This document shows positions 1 through 13,100 of a stretch of 64,000 nucleotides of DNA, in pieces (the first letter of the stretch is position 1; the number at the start of each line of letters is the position of its first letter). Made by a program: the position numbers and the translations under genes. The notes under the pieces are model-generated. The model had not been told where the DNA came from. It was given only the letters and a program-made list of their open reading frames with translations, and made no database searches. The DNA is from Thermoascus crustaceus (lineage: Eukaryota > Ascomycota > Eurotiomycetes > Eurotiales > Thermoascaceae), in NCBI GenBank assembly GCA_001599835.1, contig BCIC01000003.1:3288474-3352473 (forward strand), read 5' to 3'.

Positions 1-1000
1 GTTGTTGGCTTCCTGAATCCATTCATAGACGAGTACACCAGACCAGGTACCCGACATCTCGGGACCAAAGATGGCAGTCTGGTCCATGAAATCCCGTGGA
101 GGGTTTGTATTGCAGCCTGTTTCAGAGAAGAAAATAGGAACCGGGTACCCAGATGCGTTCTTCTGGAGCATATTATACCCGGACACCGTGTATGAAGAGT
201 CGCCGCACCATTCATAGGCATTGAGTGCGAAGAAGTCAAGTCTCTCCAAAGGATCGCTCGAGCACACCAGGTAATTCTGAAGCATGGGACGCAAGTCCGC
301 AATGTCTGCCGCGGAATATCCAACAGGGATTTGGCGATAACCTTTCGAGTCTCTGTACACCTTGATGTCGCGGGCAGCGGCCAGGACAAAAGGAGCGGCT
401 CTCGCACCGTTGGACGTCGTGAGCACTTCGTTTCCTACAAACACACCCGCAGTATTGTCATAATGTTGAAACTCGTCAAGGACCCTCTTGAACGACTCGA
501 ACTGGGATTCGTTCCAATGAGGTTCAGTCTGTAGGTAGTCAGGACGGATATTTTAATCTGGTATATGCATTGACTTGCCTCTTCAATTTGGGTCGGAAAG
601 TCGTCGAGGTCGACAAACAAGTATATCCCTGCGTCTGCCAGTGCGGACATGCATCCATCATGGTCCGCATCCGGATCAACGTGGTAGACTCGGATAGCAT
701 TGACGCCCAGCTCCCTCATCAGGGCCACATCCCTTTTGCACTGTTCTGTGTCGACCAGAGGGTCTTTGGGAACGAGCTGGTAAGCAACTCCTGGAAGAAT
801 ATATCGTCAATGGCTCTGTTGCGAAGGATTGATGGATGGGAAGAGTACATACCTCTCATGAAGAACTGTTTACCATCCTGGGTAAAAAACTTGGATCCTA
901 CTGCAGATAGGGGGGAGATGGCGAAGACTTGGGTAAGCTGTAGGCATGTCAGTAGCACGAAGCACAAGGCCACGGCCGGAAAATGCGAGAGAGTCATCAT
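1..1000 (-). CDS. GH72 beta-1,3-glucanosyltransferase, Gel/Gas family (3' part outside window)
   Basis: Cell-wall transglycosidase that cuts and re-joins beta-1,3-glucan chains. Three exons are visible on the minus strand: 1000-853, 790-579 and 528-1 (runs off the left edge). About 296 residues are seen. A signal peptide (MMTLSHFPAVALCFVLL...VFA) precedes the GH72 start (FFTQDGKQFFMRG, GVAYQL). The acid/base Glu lies in VGNEV (about residue 154) and the nucleophile Glu in FFSETGC (about residue 256), matching the usual GH72 spacing near 160 and 261. The conserved NAIRVYHVDP segment is present. Intron 1 (791-852) is GT-AG. Intron 2 (529-578) only keeps the frame if it uses a GC donor. The two start codons at 1000 and 997 are adjacent, and the first was taken. 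The GPI signal, and any X8/CBM43 module, would lie outside the window. Which paralogue this is cannot be decided. Confidence 0.93.
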
Positions 1001-2930
1001 TGTGACAAGATCGATGCAGAAATAACAGGCTGCTATGTACTGTCTTTGCAGACTCAAGATGGAACTGGTGTTAAGAGGTGAAGAAAGGAGGGAAAAGGTG
1101 AAGAGAGGACCGGCGAGCTTTTGTCGACGGCGGTCTCCCGTCGCGCCTGATGAAGGAAACGCGGAAGGATCCAAACTGAGGAAGACGATACTTCCCAGAC
1201 GGGCAACCAGGAGCAAAGAAGCAGGATCGAAGAAAGGCAGTCACATCGTGGTCACGGAAGTCGCAGCCCTCGACTTCCATGACAGCAACCGCTGCTCGCC
1301 ATGGGAGAAGGAGAACAAGAAATCAGTACGAGAAAAGTCTCCCAGATAGCGAGACTGGGGAGACAGGCAGCTCTGTCAAGGAGCAATGCGACTAAATTCT
1401 AAGTACCTACTGTGGGCAATTTTTAGCACTGGTTGTTTTACCGCTATCGTCTCAATGTGGAAATCTTCAGTTGGTGAGTCTTCCCGCTGCCACTGACAGT
1501 TCATACTTAGGTAACAATATACCTAATGGACGGCATGTTTCACACAGGAAACCTATCCAAGGGACTTTTGCGCGCTGTTTAGATCTCATCGCTCCCACAA
1601 GAGATATATGCTTAAAATTGAGGCTTTTCATGTCCGTCCCAGTTCTGAGCATTGCCGTGATCTTGGGTGTCGCACCTTCAGGATATATCGTGGGTTCTCT
1701 GTGCTTCTACAAGACTGATGGGAGTCTCCGGAGTCTCTTGTCGATGGAAATCAAGTCGTGATAGGATATCGAATCGCGCTCTATGCAAAAGCTACCCACG
1801 CGACTCATCCTTTTGAATGCGGTGATCGATTCCCCAGAGACAGAAAACAATCTGATGTGGGGGGAGCAATCCGTATAAAAGAGCACTCACAGCTTATAAG
1901 GTGACAAGTTTGGAACCCATCTGACTCCCCAAGACATGATGTCGTCGGCGGTGCAGCAATACGCAGTAATCCCAAAGGTGGGGATTGAAGCCAACCAGCC
2001 ACAATTTATCGAACCGTTGGCCCAGCTCACTGAGCAGTGTTTGGTTGGTGGAAGACAGATCGCACGGTGACCAAGTCCCGTGAGCGCTGATAACGTGGCT
2101 ATAACGTCTTTGGCTGTGATTCTCCAGAACTCAGACAACGACGCTCTTATCGAACTGTCGAGCGGAGAGCGGACCCCCTTATCCGGACGCTAGACGGTAT
2201 CCTGCTATGGCCCCAGTGCTTGAGACTGAAGGAACTCCGGACAGCCTGATGCCTTTTGAAGTCCTCCCCCACTTTTGCTTTCCTCGTTCTCCCCTTGTTT
2301 ACCATTCACGGAAAGGCGCAATGAACGAAGGGATGAGCTCCTATTTCCAGGGCTCGAGCGACGATGCTAGACACACAAGCGCAGCTAATTCCACCGAGTT
2401 TATCTTGAAACCCTACCTAGGAAAGTCCGGATAATTTCCATAGCGGGTCTATACCCCGGGCAAGTGGAGAGCTTTAGGCTTGGTGACGGTGCTATCTGTT
2501 CACGCTATAGCACTTGATTCATTGCGGAACTCGAGTTATATTTCAAAACATGCATGCCCAAGAACCCATTGCATGAATTTATTAGCAGTTTCTTTCCTCT
2601 AAATGGTTTTGAATTATCTACGAGAAAGGAAACACTGACACCCCACTTCTAATTGGGTATAATGCTTCAAGAGAGCATCTGGAGATCAATCGTAACCCCA
2701 CTTTTGAAGTTGCTCAGCTACAATCGCATTGATTTCCAAATTAATAATGCCGATATCATTGACTGACCTGAGTAGCTTTGCCGAATACTCTCTTTATAAG
2801 CTTTGGGATCTTTAATATAGGTACTTGGCACCTCACAGACGAGCCCTGGACGTTCCCTCGAGCTTCAGTTTCTCTGCTACTTGTTTCATCTTTTCTTTCT
2901 CTCAATGTTTATCGCAGCAACCATCCGACA
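1001..2930. other. Intergenic, GH72 / P450 divergent promoter region
   Basis: These 1.9 kb separate two divergently transcribed genes and must hold both promoters. Short open frames at 1887-2138 (minus) and 2207-2434 (plus) lack recognisable motifs and splice partners, and are not called as genes. A TATA-like stretch (CTTTATAAGC, about 2790) lies roughly 140 bp upstream of the P450 start and may be its core promoter. Confidence 0.5.
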
Positions 2931-4756
2931 ATGATTGAGCTACCTACCTCCCCGTCGGTCTTGGTTGCCACGGTTGCCTTTCTAGTATGCATTTACAGGC
3001 TATTGCAGATTGGAAGGCGACCGAAAGGTATGCCCCCCGGTCCCCCAACAATTCCGATCTTTGGGAATCTTCACCAGCTACCTAGTGAAGATGTCCACGT
3101 TCAGTTTCGCAAATGGGCCGAAGAATATGGGGAGATGTACTCGGTAATGCTAGGAAACCAGCGCATGGTCGTGCTAAACTCGCCCAGAGTTGTCAAGGAT
3201 CTCATCGACCTGCGATCCAACAACTACTCTTCCCGTCCCGAGATGTACGTCGGTCAGACGCTCATCTCGGGCGGCTACCGCCTGGTGCTGATGCAGTACG
3301 ATGAGGGTTGGCGCAAGGCCCGCAAAATGATACACAATCTGCTCAACATCAAAACCGCGGTCAATTACATCCCTTTCCAGGAATTGGAATTGAGGCAGAT
3401 GTTGGCAGACATGGTGAAGAGGCCGAACAAGTACCATGATCACGTCAGGAGATATAGCACCAGCTTGGTGACTAGCATTACCTTTGGATGGCGAAGTCTG
3501 GCTTTCAATGACCCTGAGGTTAAGCAAATCTACGAGGTGCGTACTCAGTTTCTCACATAGTCAGAAAGAACAAATGAAGATGATTACTGACAGCTGTACG
3601 TTGTTTAGGGGTTTGAACAGTTTGCCGTTGCCTCGCAGGTTTCTGCATCGATGCTTGACTACTTTCCCATCTTTCGTCTCCTTCCGGACTTTATAAACCC
3701 CAGCAAGAAGCGTGGAAAGGAACTGCACAAGGAGGAAATTGCGCTATATAAATTTTACATGCTCAAGGTCAAGGAGCGGATCCAGAAGGGAATTCTTACC
3801 GGATGTTTCTGCGAGGACATGTTCAAGAGACAGGAGAAAGATGGCTTTACGGATGACTGGGCGAGCTATGTCAGCGGGACTCTGCTCGAGGCCGGTTCAG
3901 ACACCACTGCGTCCATCTTCCTTTCGTTCGCAGTGGCTATGATTAACTTCCCCGAAGTGCAAAAGAAAGGTACCGTCGGTTTGTCTCGTATGCTCGTATC
4001 TACTGACAATAGTACAGCCCAGGAAGAAATTGACCGAGTTATTGGCCCGGATCGCCTTCCTACCATGGCGGATGAGCCGAAGCTGCAATACATCCGGGGT
4101 GTCGTAAAGGAGTCACTTCGCTTCTTGCCTTCAAGCATTCTTGGTATCGTGCCGCACGCCACGACCAACGAAGACACCTACAACGGCTACACTCTGCCAG
4201 CTAAAACTGGAGTGATGATCAATGTCTGGGCTTTGAACAATGACCCTGAGCGCTACCCTAACCCTCGTGCCTTCGATCCGGACCGTTACAAGAACGATTT
4301 CCTCCGCGCACAAGAAAGTGCAACTCTGTCGGACCCATACCAGCGTGACCACTTCACCGTGAGTATCCAATTCCTGAAGACTTGAAAATTTCTGCGTGTC
4401 CAGACACTGACAGCTGCCAGTTTGGTGCCGGTCGTCGCGTCTGCCCTGGCCTGAACATCGCCGAACGATCACTGTTCCTGGGAATCGCATACATGCTGTG
4501 GACCTTCAACTTCTCGCACGCCCTGGATGAAAACGGCAAGCCGATACCAGTGTCTACAGAAGCTGTCACACAGGGAATTGTGTGTCGCCCCAAGCCTTTC
4601 CCGCTGAAACTGACAGAGAGAGACCCCAAGAAGACGATGATGGTTCTGAAAGCCTGGGATAACGCCAAGGAGCTGTTGACCCGGTACCCCGAGGGCATTA
4701 AAAGCACCCAGTACCAGAAGGACTGGGCGGAGTTTACGAAGAATGAAGTTTTCTAG
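2931..4756 (+). CDS. Cytochrome P450 monooxygenase, microsomal E-class
   Basis: Haem-thiolate monooxygenase, predicted to be anchored in the ER membrane. Exons are 2931-3536, 3609-3969, 4018-4358 and 4421-4756, giving 547 aa. The ATG at 2931 was chosen because it directly precedes the hydrophobic anchor (SVLVATVAFLVCIYRLL) and the Pro-rich hinge PPGPPTIPIFGN. Seen motifs: I-helix AGSDTTAS (about 297-304), K-helix ExxR as ESLR (354-357), and haem loop FGAGRRVCPG with the ligand Cys at about 444. All introns are GT-AG and short (48-72 bp). The sequence resembles the fungal O-methylsterigmatocystin oxidoreductase/CYP64-like class, but substrate and CYP family cannot be assigned by eye. No polyketide, peptide or terpene synthase lies next to it, so a secondary-metabolite role is only possible. 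The gene looks intact. Confidence 0.95.
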
Positions 4757-4963
4757 ATTTTTTTCCTGAGCAGCAATGCATTTTTTGGAGAACTATTTAT
4801 GAGGAACTCATCTATGTACATATATCCAAAGGTACAAGGGCATTTCCACTTCGTTTTATCAGGCTAGGAGGTATGCTGATGAATCGAATGAATTTCACGA
4901 AGAGCCAGTCAGTCTTCTATGGGAATCTGGTAAGGCTTAAAAAAGGCTTTTGGTCTTTGGGTT

Positions 4964-4969
4964 AATAAA
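4964..4969 (+). terminator. Candidate poly(A) signal AATAAA after the P450
   Basis: AATAAA about 208 nt after the P450 stop codon. Fungal poly(A) signals are loose, so this is only a candidate. Confidence 0.25.
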
Positions 4970-5453
4970 TGTACGGAGTACTCGTGGATGGTCTTCGTAC
5001 CAACTGCATCCTGATCCAATCCCAACACCCCCATGTATTGTGTGTACATACACCAACCACGTGGTACTGCATATCGACCTGGTAGTTTGAGTTATTAATT
5101 TCACGTGCCACTCTGGAGTGAGAAAAAAAATCACGCTGTACAAGAGCCCTTCCTTACCCATGCAAAAAGCTGGTAGTCACACGCCGGTTATTATCTCCGA
5201 TATCGTATCTTATCGCTCACCAGGAAGTAACTTGTCGCCCGAATAAACTGGTTGCATACCGAGGTAACTCCAGGCCCACATGGCAGGCACCTTGTGTCAA
5301 GTCGAGTCGAGTTGCTATGTGCTGAAATGGAAAATATGTACATTGAGGCATGTCATGTCCTTAACGTAGCCCTTGATTGTTCCTGCTCACGTTCCTGCTC
5401 ACGACGTCGATGGCTCCTCTCACTAGGTAGGTCCTGGCGCTAACCTCAGCTGG

Positions 5454-5456
<3 letters not shown>

Positions 5457-5486
<30 letters not shown>
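5457..5486. repeat. (AG)15 microsatellite
   Basis: Perfect dinucleotide run of 15 AG units in intergenic DNA. Likely length-polymorphic between strains. Confidence 0.95.
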
Positions 5487-5489
<3 letters not shown>

Positions 5490-7660
5490 TACCGATAACC
5501 TTACCAATGGTGCTCGCCACCAGACATATGTAAGGTTTACTTGAATAGACAGGAAAAGAAGGAGGAAGGTCTATTTATTTGACAAGAAAAAGAGAATCTG
5601 AAGACTGAAGAACGGGTGGGATTCTCTGTTATCAAAAGGAGAGAGCAGACCTAAAGACTGATAGATAGGTACCTAAGGCATGTAGTGCTGGAGGCGGGCG
5701 GGGGGCTCCTTTAGGTAGGCAGGTAGGTGCCTTCCCATCGATCCTGGCATTCATTGTCTGAACTCCATCATCATACTCTTTTTAATCTTTCCATCTACTG
5801 GATAGTATAGACACAAGTCGGATGCCTCCCTCAGCTAGCTCCTTTTGATCAGGTGGTGGCTGATGATTCTTTAAATTGGGCAGCTGTATGTGCACTACCA
5901 CTTCTGACTGCCAACCAAGCAAGCATCGAATTTAGCGAATCGATACGTATCCTGGAGCATTGCTCCTTGACCCCTACAAGCAGATTGCCATAGACATCAC
6001 CTTGGATTCGGGGACTTACGCTGTCGACATCCTGCGCGGTTAAAGGTAGTCCCGATGGCGTTTGGGTCAGACATGCAGATACTCTGTACCCCGGTCGGAG
6101 CTCTTGCAGGATACTACTGATGAAAACGCATTCCCCAGACCCCAGAGTCCAACCTGGCAATGCGTTGGTGGAGCTGCGTGGACTCTAGCACGTGGTGAGA
6201 CTTCTGATGATGGGTCGACACAAGCTGATGGGTGATGAGATTCTAGGCACTGGGTATAGGGATGCTCGTTGAGGTAGTATCGCGCTATCTATCCATTGAA
6301 CAAGAAACTCGGGCAAACCCGGCCGGATCGTTTGACAAAAGTCTTAACTTAGATGTTGGAGGCCCGAGCGTGGACGAAGAAAGCTTCATACTGGTCATCA
6401 TATCGCTCTCGATGTCTAGGCCAGGGTACCTTCACGTTAGGTAACGCTCACCGTTTCTTTGAGTCGTATGCGGAGGTTGCGGACACGGTACATACAGCCG
6501 TGAGACTGGGCAGAAACCAGCGACTCAGCAGTGTACACATATCAGGACTAAAGCCTGTTTCTCGGGGATTAAGCGTGAAGCTATTCCCAGCTCTTCCATG
6601 CAGGGCCTTCTTGGCACGACCTGGACCGGTCGAGAACGCCAATCTCCCAATCTCCTCAACGCCGTCGACAACCGTCAGAATGCCGTCAGCTCTGGCGCTC
6701 CAACAGCCGGACTGTCACAGTAGCAGCAGAGGTGCATGGACGCTGGAGGATAAGGATAAGCCTTCGATAAGATACGGAGCGCGCGGAGCGGAGGATGCAG
6801 CGGCGACGCGCCATCCTTACCGCTCTCGATGGGGAAGCACGGGGAAGACCGGGTGCTCCTCCTTTCCCCCGACCAGGGGCCGTGATGTCGTCGCGTCGAT
6901 GAACAGCGTGAAAAGGTCGACAGGTCCCCGTTTGCGTCGTCTTCTCTTCTTCTTCTTCTTCTTATCTCTCCTGTCATGTCTTCTCCGGTCTGTTGTTCTG
7001 TTTCGTGGTTCTGATCCTACGCGCGTTCTCGCGGCGCCATGTATCCCTACTTACTGTTCGCGGCACGATCTTCATCTCCAGACGACGGTGATCGTCGCTG
7101 ATGGCGTGCTAATCTCACATGACCGCCCCTAGCATTTCCGTCTCTCCCTAAAATTAAGCTCGCGTTGGTCTTTCTTCGTCCGCGATTATCTCCTTTATCT
7201 GAGGCAGATAACCTCTGCTGCTTGAATTGAGACGCCATTGTCCCGACCAGCAACCTGTTGAACGCGGCCCTCGAACTATGCGATTCATGGTCTCGCCACG
7301 CAACACCACAGACGAGGCAGATGACATATTCGACCCAGACTCATTCCCGCCTCTGATTGACGGGCATGATTGAACCTGCCAGAAGTCAACGGAATAAACT
7401 TGCGATATTTAGAGTCCGGTTGACTACGTCATCCTTCGGTCAAAACCACACGACTATCCACGGGTTGTCTCCCAGCAGATTCCATTCGCGTCTCTGCGGA
7501 GGGATACATATTTGACCTTATTCGCGGCTTGAAATTCCGGAATATATCATTTCCTCCTGGTGGAGAGACACGGAGCCCAGGACCAGCGCCTGATGGTTTC
7601 TAATGGAAACACGCCGCGATATAACAGAGAATTCTAGATACGTTGACAGCCGGACACACG

Positions 7661-8688
7661 ATGTCCACGGCAAGTACAGCTTCGCCATTTCGGATTTCCG
7701 TGGAGGAAGAGGAGTTGGCGCGTAATGAAGCCTTTAGGAGTATACGGCAGCGTCTGGAACGCAGTGAGCAGGAGAATGGCGCGTTAAGGTCTGTCACCTA
7801 AACCTGTTGTCCCTAAGACTATTTATTTATCTTGATGTCTGTTCGCTCATTGCTGACAAGACTGTCTATAGATTTTGCCAGTTCCATCAGCACTGGTGCT
7901 GCGACCAGGAGCAGTCTACATTCCGACTCCATCGCGATATTCTCCACGCTCTGCTCCTGCCTCTATCTCAGTTCCACAGGCAAGCGTCCCAGATTGCATC
8001 CCGCACACTCCCGTCCCGGAAGGCGGTAGAACCGGAGCTTGCGTTTCGAGGGGAAGCGCGCAGTGCCTTTTCCTGGCTCCATTGCATTCTGACGGAGGAA
8101 CAGGACTGGTGCTCAACGGAAGGATGTCCTGCCTGCGTTGTGCTTCACGTCCTACACTCCGAGCCCACGATCCGCATCGTGGCCGTTGCCTGCCTCCTCT
8201 CGGATCACCTGCAGGATACAGATCTCGTGGAAGTTAGTCACCGGCTTCCCACCTTTGATTTCTGGATGGGGGCATTAGAGACCGCTGTCCGGGAGGATCC
8301 CTTCTGGGGCGACGCGTTCTGGCCCGACATCGAGTACCGAGCCTGCGGACTCGAGGTGGGTATCAAGCAGTTGGTCCTGCAATGCCTCGAGTTGCGAGGC
8401 GTCGAAGAGGCAGATGAGAAACACCAAGGCTCTCGGGCTCTATGCACCACCACCACCGGTGCCGTAATCACGCGCTATCCGTACCGTTCTTATCATGGTG
8501 CACTTCAAATCTCTAGTCTGACGCGAAGGCAGCTGCGGATGTCCTGGGAGGAGCAGCAGTGGCTGTCAAAGATGATCGTGGCCTGCTGGAGGGCTCTGTG
8601 CTGCAGAGTCAAGGTCAAAAAGCTTGAATTTCCCGGTCGTGCCAGACCGATAACGCCGGCTCCTAGGACCCGGTCAATTACGTCTTGA
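7661..8688 (+). CDS. Conserved-looking fungal protein of unknown function
   Basis: Two exons, 7661-7788 and 7872-8688, give 314 aa. The 83-bp intron has a GT donor, a CTGAC branch-like site and a TATAG acceptor, and joins the two open frames in phase. The N-terminus (about residues 10-43) is acidic and charged and could form a short coiled coil (EEEELARNEAFRSIRQRLER). The C-terminal part has the look of a real fold: Cys/Trp-rich FSWLHCILTEEQDW, CPACVVLHVL, then an acidic and aromatic stretch, EDPFWGDAFWPDIEYRA, and GIKQLVLQCLELRG. I do not recognise a catalytic motif and assign no function. A proline-rich frame overlapping 7875-8237 is judged to be a shadow because it does not connect through the splice. 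Confidence 0.62.
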
Positions 8689-9385
8689 TTTCGCGTCCTT
8701 CTCAAGGTCCGTATATATGCTCAATATCATCCGCATGTCTGGACGATACCAAAACGGTGCAACCGGCAGCTTTGTGCTTCTAACAAGTGCAATATCATAG
8801 GCTGGATGTGCGAATGAATGAGCATCCTAATGGACTTGTCTCATCCGTGATGATGAGAATACTGATCCCACACGTCTTCCGAGAGAAGCCGGAAAAAAAA
8901 GGAAAAGGAAAGGTTCCTCACGATTACTCTTTCCAAGTGATATGAAAACACTCCCCCCATTTTCTTCTACTCTACGTGGATAGAATCCCACAGCGCTGCA
9001 GGAAAGCAAGCATCCCATAGCATAACGATGGTGAGATGATCGGATGATGTTTGTTTGCATTTACAATTAATGCTCATATTTATTGAATGGATCAAGAAAC
9101 GGGAGCTTGTGTGCATGGTGTTCTGTTCCTTGCATTGGTCGAGGGTGACTTGGGAGTTTTTTTTTTTTTCGATTACATACATGCATATTGCTTAGGGTAC
9201 TGTGCATACGTACATACATTAACATTAGCATTAAAGATCGGTTAGGTATAGTATAGATAATGAGGTATGAAAGTTCATAATCATATATATGTATAGTTGT
9301 GCAGCAATTGAAGTGTAACAACGCTATCTATATGCTAGATGGATCGAGTTGATGACGTCCACTATTAGTCCCAGAGGTTAGGTTA

Positions 9386-9430
9386 GGTTAGGTCAGGTAG
9401 GTAGTCACATGTCTACCTACCTACCTAACC
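9386..9430. repeat. Near-perfect inverted repeat (TAGG/CCTA hairpin)
   Basis: Left arm 9386-9404 and right arm 9413-9430 are reverse complements except for one extra C in the left arm. An 8-nt spacer (TCACATGT) separates them. The arms are made of GGTTAGGT and GGTAGGTAG units, a motif scattered elsewhere in the intergenic DNA of this window. Confidence 0.85.
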
Positions 9431-10092
9431 AATGTACCGAATCAGCAAGGCAAAGCTCGTATTCTTTGTGATCAGTATCAATTAATAATATCGATTATAT
9501 TCTATTGACATGGGGGAAAGAAGGACATATTCATGCCATACCATCCCATGCAGGGGAGAAAGAAAAGAAATTGGAAAGACAAGGAACATGAAACACTCGC
9601 GCTCACGCGAGTAACTACCTAAGTGAAGAACTACCTACCTACCTAATCCAAATGGAGTAAAAGTAGGCGCAGTCCAACATACTACCTTGCTCAGCCTCTC
9701 TCTCTACACGCCTTACGTCGCTCGGTCGGTGACTTTTTTTTTTCCGTTGCGGGGGAGGAGAAGGAGGGGGGCAGGATCTTCTACACCTCGAATCGAAGAT
9801 ATGCAGATACATCGTTCAATAATATGAGGTTAAGTGGGTAGGTAGGGATTTTAGAATGAGGGCGGACGGATGGGCTTTATTTAATTCGTTTAGTTAGCTG
9901 TAGTCTTCCTAGGGACCCTGTCTTTCTATTTTTCCTTTCGCTCCGGGATGGGTGCATTGCAGAAAGTGCCGGCCGCAGTAGCAGCGGCGGTTGTGGCGGT
10001 AAAAGTTCCGTTCCATCTGTTTTAACAGGCAAATTGAAGCATGGGAAACCCTAGGTTAGTTCTTGCAAGGGGTGAGAGTATTTTTTTTGAGG

Positions 10093-10120
10093 CCCCCCCC
10101 CCCCCCCTTTTTTTTTTTTT
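10093..10120. repeat. C15-T13 homopolymer tract
   Basis: Fifteen C followed by thirteen T in intergenic DNA. Tract length is uncertain in any assembly. Confidence 0.9.
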
Positions 10121-13100
10121 GTCATGTCTGATTGATGCCTGCCTCATAATTCTTTATAATAATGTATAATGTAATATGGTATAATACGCTAGGCTAGATA
10201 CCTAGGTAGCCGTTTGGCATGATGCTGAGTCTGATGGCAGGGAATCTAGCTACCTATGTCGGATACCTTTCTTAGTCTTGGTGAATAGAATCGTGATGGA
10301 TGGCTGATATGATGCTACCTGTAGAAATAGTGCCTTCCATGCGGAAGTCTCAGCACCTAGTAGCAGAAAGAGTCAGGACATGAAAGTCGATGACGAAGTC
10401 ATGTCGTACCTCATTCATCATCACGATAGTACTGTATCTTGGAATAGTCCCGCGAAGAGAGTCAAACTTCAAGTTTTCTTCTCTCTTTCCTCACTTCCGG
10501 ACGAACAGAGATAAGTTAGTAGACTGGAAGCAAGGACGATTAGAAAACCTCCGCGCGATTCCGACCAAAAGTAGGTATGATCCTGATACAAGTCAACCGC
10601 CGGATCGATCGTCTGGCCTGGGCCTCCTTGGCTCTCGGATTTCCGGTAGTGTCTACAACCCCGGAAGCCGCATCCATGTCCCTGTCGCGACTCACGGAGA
10701 AGGCGTGTTTCGGGCCCGTGCAAGAACCATGGATGAGGGTCAGGAATGTGGGGAGAGGAGCAACGCCACCGGCGGGCCAGGAGCGATCGAGACCCGGCGC
10801 TTGTTCCACCGCTTCCGCGGGTCGGCCTTATCGAGAGATGCGCGGAAGCTTCCGGTCTGCGGGCTCCGTAGGTGCCATATTATTTATCATATTTATTGGG
10901 CAGTACTGTAGTGATACAGTACAGGCATAAATAAACAATGTTGGGATAACAAGCGTCACCGTTTTTGTGTTGCCTTGTCACTTGGGTACTTGCTGATGCA
11001 GACAGACATCAGCGGACGCTTGCAGCATGATTCGTGGTATCGTAGACGGTTACTGTGCGGCTGAGAATGATGACATCCTTGAAGTTCGTCTCAAACTGTA
11101 CGAATCCTCTCGCAGTGCTGCTGCCCCAAGTAGCAGAAAATCTTGTGTCTCTGCATATCATCTGTGTAAATCCATACTTGATATCGCAGGAGGAGCGTCA
11201 GAAAAATTAATCGCGCGTTCGAAGGAGGGAGGACCCAAGAAGCTGGATAGACAAATTGGATTGACTCTCCAAAGCTGATATACCGGTGGAGAACATCATC
11301 GGATGATGATCGACAACCTTAACTGCGGCACGCACTGTGACACATCTGGCTTCAGATCAGATCTGAAGCTTGGATCGGATTCCGATCGTTTGTGTCTCTC
11401 TTCTCGTCGGATGCACGGAATCTCTACCTATTGGTCGCTCCCCCATCGTTAACCTGGATCTGGACTATCTTATCGACCCAGCTTGTTGAACTTCATCGGA
11501 GTTCGTCTTAAGAATATGGTCTGATCGGAGCGCTGGGTGACATCGATCTTCAGTAGTCTGTACCTTACCTGACAGGGGTGCATAGACCGCCAGTCTGCAC
11601 TGTGTAGCTTGATAGGTTACATGTCTTTTGAGCAACATGCCACGAGACGAGGCATGACGGAACGTGGATATTGGAATCTCCCCGATCCGCTTTGTCATCC
11701 ATCTGGCATGCACAGCCTCGAGAAAATATTGTTCCGAGGAAGATCCAATTGACGCCTGTCATAGGCGCAGCAAAAGCTGATCGGAGTAAGGAACAGATTG
11801 TACAGTCCTAAAATCAAACGGTACAGCGACTCGTCTCATCTAACCCTTGCATGATTATACGAGAGCAAAGGTACCAGGAGAGATAGACAATTCACATGGC
11901 AACAGCGAAGACCAGGATTCCCCCTGGTCCAAGAGATCATATCCGGTTAGTAGGTCAAGGGTGCATGTTGCTTGAAAACATGGATAATAATTAAGGTGAG
12001 AGTCAGCTCGTAAAGCTTTCGGCCACAGGGTACGGTGTTGCGACCGAAGTTGACGTCCACATGTTGCAGGAGTGGACCCTAACTGCAGGCTAACTGTGAG
12101 ATCCAGAGGCCGACATAGAGCACTACGTATTCACTCTCCTTCAGCACTCACGGCAGTGGGAGCTTTGACTGGACTGCACAATAGGAACATGTGCAGCACA
12201 TACTTTCGGATTTTGCCAGATGCAGAAAGCTCCCAGTCAATTGGGAGAACAGAAAAACTCTGGGACTCATGGATCTGGCAGGATTCCCCGGACCAATCGA
12301 TAGAAGACGATTAATAGCGTATTGTCATCACCAAGGTCGTGGTACCTGTGCACCTGCCACTGCCAGGCAGCTGGTAATTTGGTATTGGAAGACTCCGGAT
12401 CAGCATCGAGTTACGACGTTTTCAGAAGCGTGGGTCTCAGACAAGCACAGGAACCTGAAAGCGGCATCTCGGTCGATCGATCCCAACCGAAATCGTAACC
12501 ATTCAAGAGAAAAGCTACCGATTGGCGACTGCAAGCCATTAATAAAGTCCGTAGTCAGCAGATTATCTTTTTTCCCCCTGAGATAATGAGATATGCAGCA
12601 ACGTCCATGACGAGTCTAATGTGACGGAGAATTCGGGTTTCATCGGGAGGAATATTCGGTGCTAAAATGCACGCCGTAGCATCTGCTTATTATTCTTGGG
12701 TTTTGCGCCCGCGCTCATTGCTTCTAAGATGGCGCTTAGGACCTCAGATAGAGACTCGGTGTGCGCAAATTCGCATAGGCGACTATCCCAGCGCCATCTC
12801 AGAGCAGGCAGTAGGGTGATTATTATTGTCATGCCGGACTGCAGTAGTCGCACGCAGTAATGTACACAGTCAGCAACTCACCGTAATCTCCATCATACTC
12901 ATCAGCCACCTGAGGAATGCTCAGACGGACCATCCCAGTTCTGGATCGAGAACCACCGCTAAAAGCATGACCGTTTATATGGCCGTCTGGGGTCAATTGG
13001 ATCTGGATGTGGGCTACTCCGTTCTGAGTAAATAATAATCATAATCAGCAAGAGCAGCCGTGCAGACAAAGGGCTAGCGGTATATCGCTCCACCGGTGGC

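Larger units (their letters stand above)
4757..7660. other. Gene-poor intergenic DNA
   Basis: No convincing gene is seen in 2.9 kb. The region carries an (AG)15 microsatellite, several TAGGTAGG/CCTACC-type short repeats (around 5660-5730), and a pyrimidine tract near 6940-6970 that may belong to a promoter or leader of the gene at 7661. The 259-codon open frame at 6353-7132 has no motif and biased, random-looking composition. Confidence 0.5.

Noticed and set aside
6353..7132. 259-codon plus-strand open frame
   Set aside because: No domain, membrane or splice evidence. Arg/Ser-rich composition like random GC-rich DNA.
7875..8237. Pro-rich frame overlapping the gene at 7661
   Set aside because: Begins with a non-ATG codon and does not join the first exon in phase. 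The other frame continues to a longer, better-looking C-terminus.
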